Of a stretch of 5,964 bases of DNA, positions 4,368 to 5,964 are shown piece by piece. The position numbers were made by a program, and so were the translations under genes. The notes below the pieces were generated by a model. It ran no database searches, had not been told where the DNA came from, and saw only the letters and a list, made by a program, of their open reading frames with translations. Each line of letters opens with the position of its first letter. Positions within the stretch are counted from its first letter, which is position 1. Source of the stretch: JAFDVL01 sp043775925 (lineage in GTDB: Bacteria > Acidobacteriota > Blastocatellia > RBC074); contig JAYVRW010000141.1 of NCBI GenBank assembly GCA_043775925.1, positions 1-5,964 of the forward strand, written 5' to 3'.

Positions 4368-5964
4368 ATGAAACCCAATCCCGATCAATGGCAACGCATT
4401 TATCAAATGTTTGGTGAAGTCGTTGAATTACCACTCAACCAGCGCACCGCATTTTTGCAACAAGCTTGTTCCGACGAAGCCTTGCGCCACGAAGTCGAAG
4501 CCTTGCTCGCCGCCAATGACGAGGCAATAAACGACACTGCATTTCTCAATACGCCCGCCCTGGAAATTGCGGCACAAGCTATCGCAGAGGAAAAAGCGAT
4601 GGACATCATTGGCAGCGAAATCAGCCATTACAAGATTCTCTCGCTGCTTGGTTGCGGCGGTATGGGTGAAGTGTATCTGGCACAGGACACCACGCTCGGT
4701 CGCAATGTAGCGCTGAAATTATTGCCAATAGAATTCACGCGTGACCACGAACGCGTCCAACGCTTTCGGCAGGAAGCCCGCGCCGCTTCGGCCTTAAATC
4801 ATCCGAACATCATCACAATTTTTGCGATTGATGAGGTGGACAGCACACATTTTATTGCCACGGAATTTATTGACGGGATAACGTTGCGGCAACGATTGTC
4901 GGACAGCACGATGAATAGTAATGAGGCAATTGAGGTCGCGCTGCAAATCGCTTACGCGCTCGCCGAAGCACATGCCGCTGGCATCATTCACCGCGACATC
5001 AAGCCGGAAAATGTGATGGTACGCCGCGATGGAATTGTGAAAGTGCTGGACTTTGGTCTGGCAAAATTAAATGCGTCACCTGAAGGCTTGCAAAGTTTTC
5101 AGACCGAAGCCGGAAAGGTGATGGGAACGCCGAGTTATATGTCACCCGAACAAATTCGTGGAGTGGCAGTTGACACCCGCAGCGACATCTTCAGCCTCGG
5201 CGTGGTGCTATACGAGATGGTTGCCGGACACGTTCCGTTCGCAGGTGAGACCGCCGCCGACACGATTGCAGCAATCCTCGAACACGATCCCGCGCCACTC
5301 TCCGCACCGGTCGAATTGCAACACACCATCAGCAAAGCATTAGCCAAAAATTGTGATGCGCGTTGGGCAAACATCAATGAATTACTCGGCGAATTAAAAC
5401 GACTGCAACGCGAACTGGAATCATCCAGGCAGCGTAACGAAGCGCAATCTACGCTTACGATTCCCGCCACTTTGCCACCCGTCCAGCCTTCGCATTCATC
5501 CACGATTGAACCCGCAGGTGGCGCGGTTCCGCTGGATTCGCGCTTTTACATCGTGCGTCCGGCAGACGAAGAATTTCGCACCGCGATTGGGCGGCAGGAC
5601 AGTATCGTCTTGCTGAAAGGTGCGCGCCAAGTCGGCAAAACTTCGCTGCTCGCACGCGGCTTGCAACAGGCGCGTCAAGCCGGAGCTAAAGTCGTGCTGA
5701 CCGATTTGCAAAAACTCAGCGCCGATGACTTGGTTTCTGCCGAATCGTTTTATCTCGCGCTCGCGGATTTGATTGCCGATCAACTGGAGTTGGATGTCGT
5801 GCCCGAAGATGTCTGGAATGCACGACGTGGTGCCAGCATCAATTTCGAGCGTTTCGTTCGCCGCGAAGTCCTCAGCAAAGTTTCTGTGCATCTGGTTTGG
5901 GGACTGGATGAAGTAGATCGCCTGTTCGCCTGCAATTTTGGCAGCGAAGTGTTTGGCCTCTTTC
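4368..5964 (+). CDS. Ser/Thr protein kinase fused to an AAA_35-like P-loop domain (runs off right edge)
   Basis: The first 532 codons of a multidomain kinase; the stop lies beyond the window. Residues 1-85 are a helical extension (WQRIYQMFGEVVEL at 8-21, HEVEALLAAN at 41-50) typical of kinases encoded next to ECF sigma factors in Acidobacteriota. Residues 88-345 form a complete Hanks-type kinase domain: glycine loop GCGGMGEVY (95-103), ATP-binding Lys117 in VALK, helix-C Glu136, catalytic loop HRDIKPEN (208-215, Asp210), DFG (228-230), and activation segment GTPSYMSPEQ (253-262). A charged, possibly coiled-coil stretch (338-360) and a proline-containing linker lead to an AAA_35-like NTPase domain: entry motif GGAVPLDSRFYIVRPADEEF (384-403), Walker A GARQVGKTS (418-426), and Walker B-like HLVWGLDEVD (508-517) with Asp514 and Glu515. 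I see no transmembrane segment, so the protein is probably cytoplasmic so far. All catalytic residues are present, so an active kinase is expected. Its likely target, by gene order, is the sigma factor upstream. The kinase call is firm; the AAA_35 assignment is from motif recognition only. Confidence 0.93.
   Translation, partial: MKPNPDQWQRIYQMFGEVVELPLNQRTAFLQQACSDEALRHEVEALLAANDEAINDTAFLNTPALEIAAQAIAEEKAMDIIGSEISHYKILSLLGCGGMGEVYLAQDTTLGRNVALKLLPIEFTRDHERVQRFRQEARAASALNHPNIITIFAIDEVDSTHFIATEFIDGITLRQRLSDSTMNSNEAIEVALQIAYALAEAHAAGIIHRDIKPENVMVRRDGIVKVLDFGLAKLNASPEGLQSFQTEAGKVMGTPSYMSPEQIRGVAVDTRSDIFSLGVVLYEMVAGHVPFAGETAADTIAAILEHDPAPLSAPVELQHTISKALAKNCDARWANINELLGELKRLQRELESSRQRNEAQSTLTIPATLPPVQPSHSSTIEPAGGAVPLDSRFYIVRPADEEFRTAIGRQDSIVLLKGARQVGKTSLLARGLQQARQAGAKVVLTDLQKLSADDLVSAESFYLALADLIADQLELDVVPEDVWNARRGASINFERFVRREVLSKVSVHLVWGLDEVDRLFACNFGSEVFGLF

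Noticed and set aside
3939..5891. Several minus-strand open frames of 65-154 residues opposite the sigma and kinase genes
   Set aside because: The opposite strand encodes proteins with full, recognisable motifs in those positions; the minus-strand translations show no domain features.

Overview
The window looks like chromosomal DNA from an acidobacterium, perhaps of the class Blastocatellia. The main clue is an ECF sigma factor of the 'sigma-70_ECF, TIGR02999-like' type directly followed by a Ser/Thr kinase with a helical N-terminal extension, an arrangement common in Acidobacteriota and Planctomycetota. Composition is moderate: hand counts of single 60-base lines give about 53-60% GC in the kinase and molybdoenzyme genes. 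This taxonomic call is an inference from gene style and was not checked by any search.

Left part, minus strand, read from right to left (3625 to 1): a Tat-exported sulfite-oxidase-family molybdoenzyme; a 131-bp gap almost filled by an inverted repeat built on a heptamer; a small lipoprotein cytochrome c with two haem domains that are clear duplicates of each other; a secreted protein of unknown function, markedly AT-rich; and the first 232 codons of glpD (FAD-dependent glycerol-3-phosphate dehydrogenase), which runs off the left edge. The molybdoenzyme and the cytochrome make sense as a periplasmic redox pair of SorAB type, where the enzyme would oxidise sulfite (or a related substrate) and the lipid-anchored dihaem cytochrome would accept the electrons. 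The secreted protein and glpD follow on the same strand, but nothing in the sequence ties their functions to the redox pair.

Right part, plus strand (3753 to 5964): an ECF sigma factor without any visible anti-sigma gene, a perfect 13-bp GC-rich hairpin, and a long kinase gene cut by the right edge. The kinase carries a complete Hanks-type catalytic domain fused to a P-loop domain resembling the AAA_35 family. The two genes probably form a signalling unit in which the kinase controls the sigma factor by phosphorylation. The two halves of the window are divergently transcribed from about 127 bp of shared upstream DNA (3626-3752), where a plausible minus-strand promoter is visible.

There is no RNA gene, CRISPR array or insertion sequence that I can support, and no gene-free stretch longer than about 130 bp. 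The most interesting element is the sigma factor / kinase-AAA_35 unit; the second is the heptamer-based inverted repeat between the molybdoenzyme and its cytochrome.
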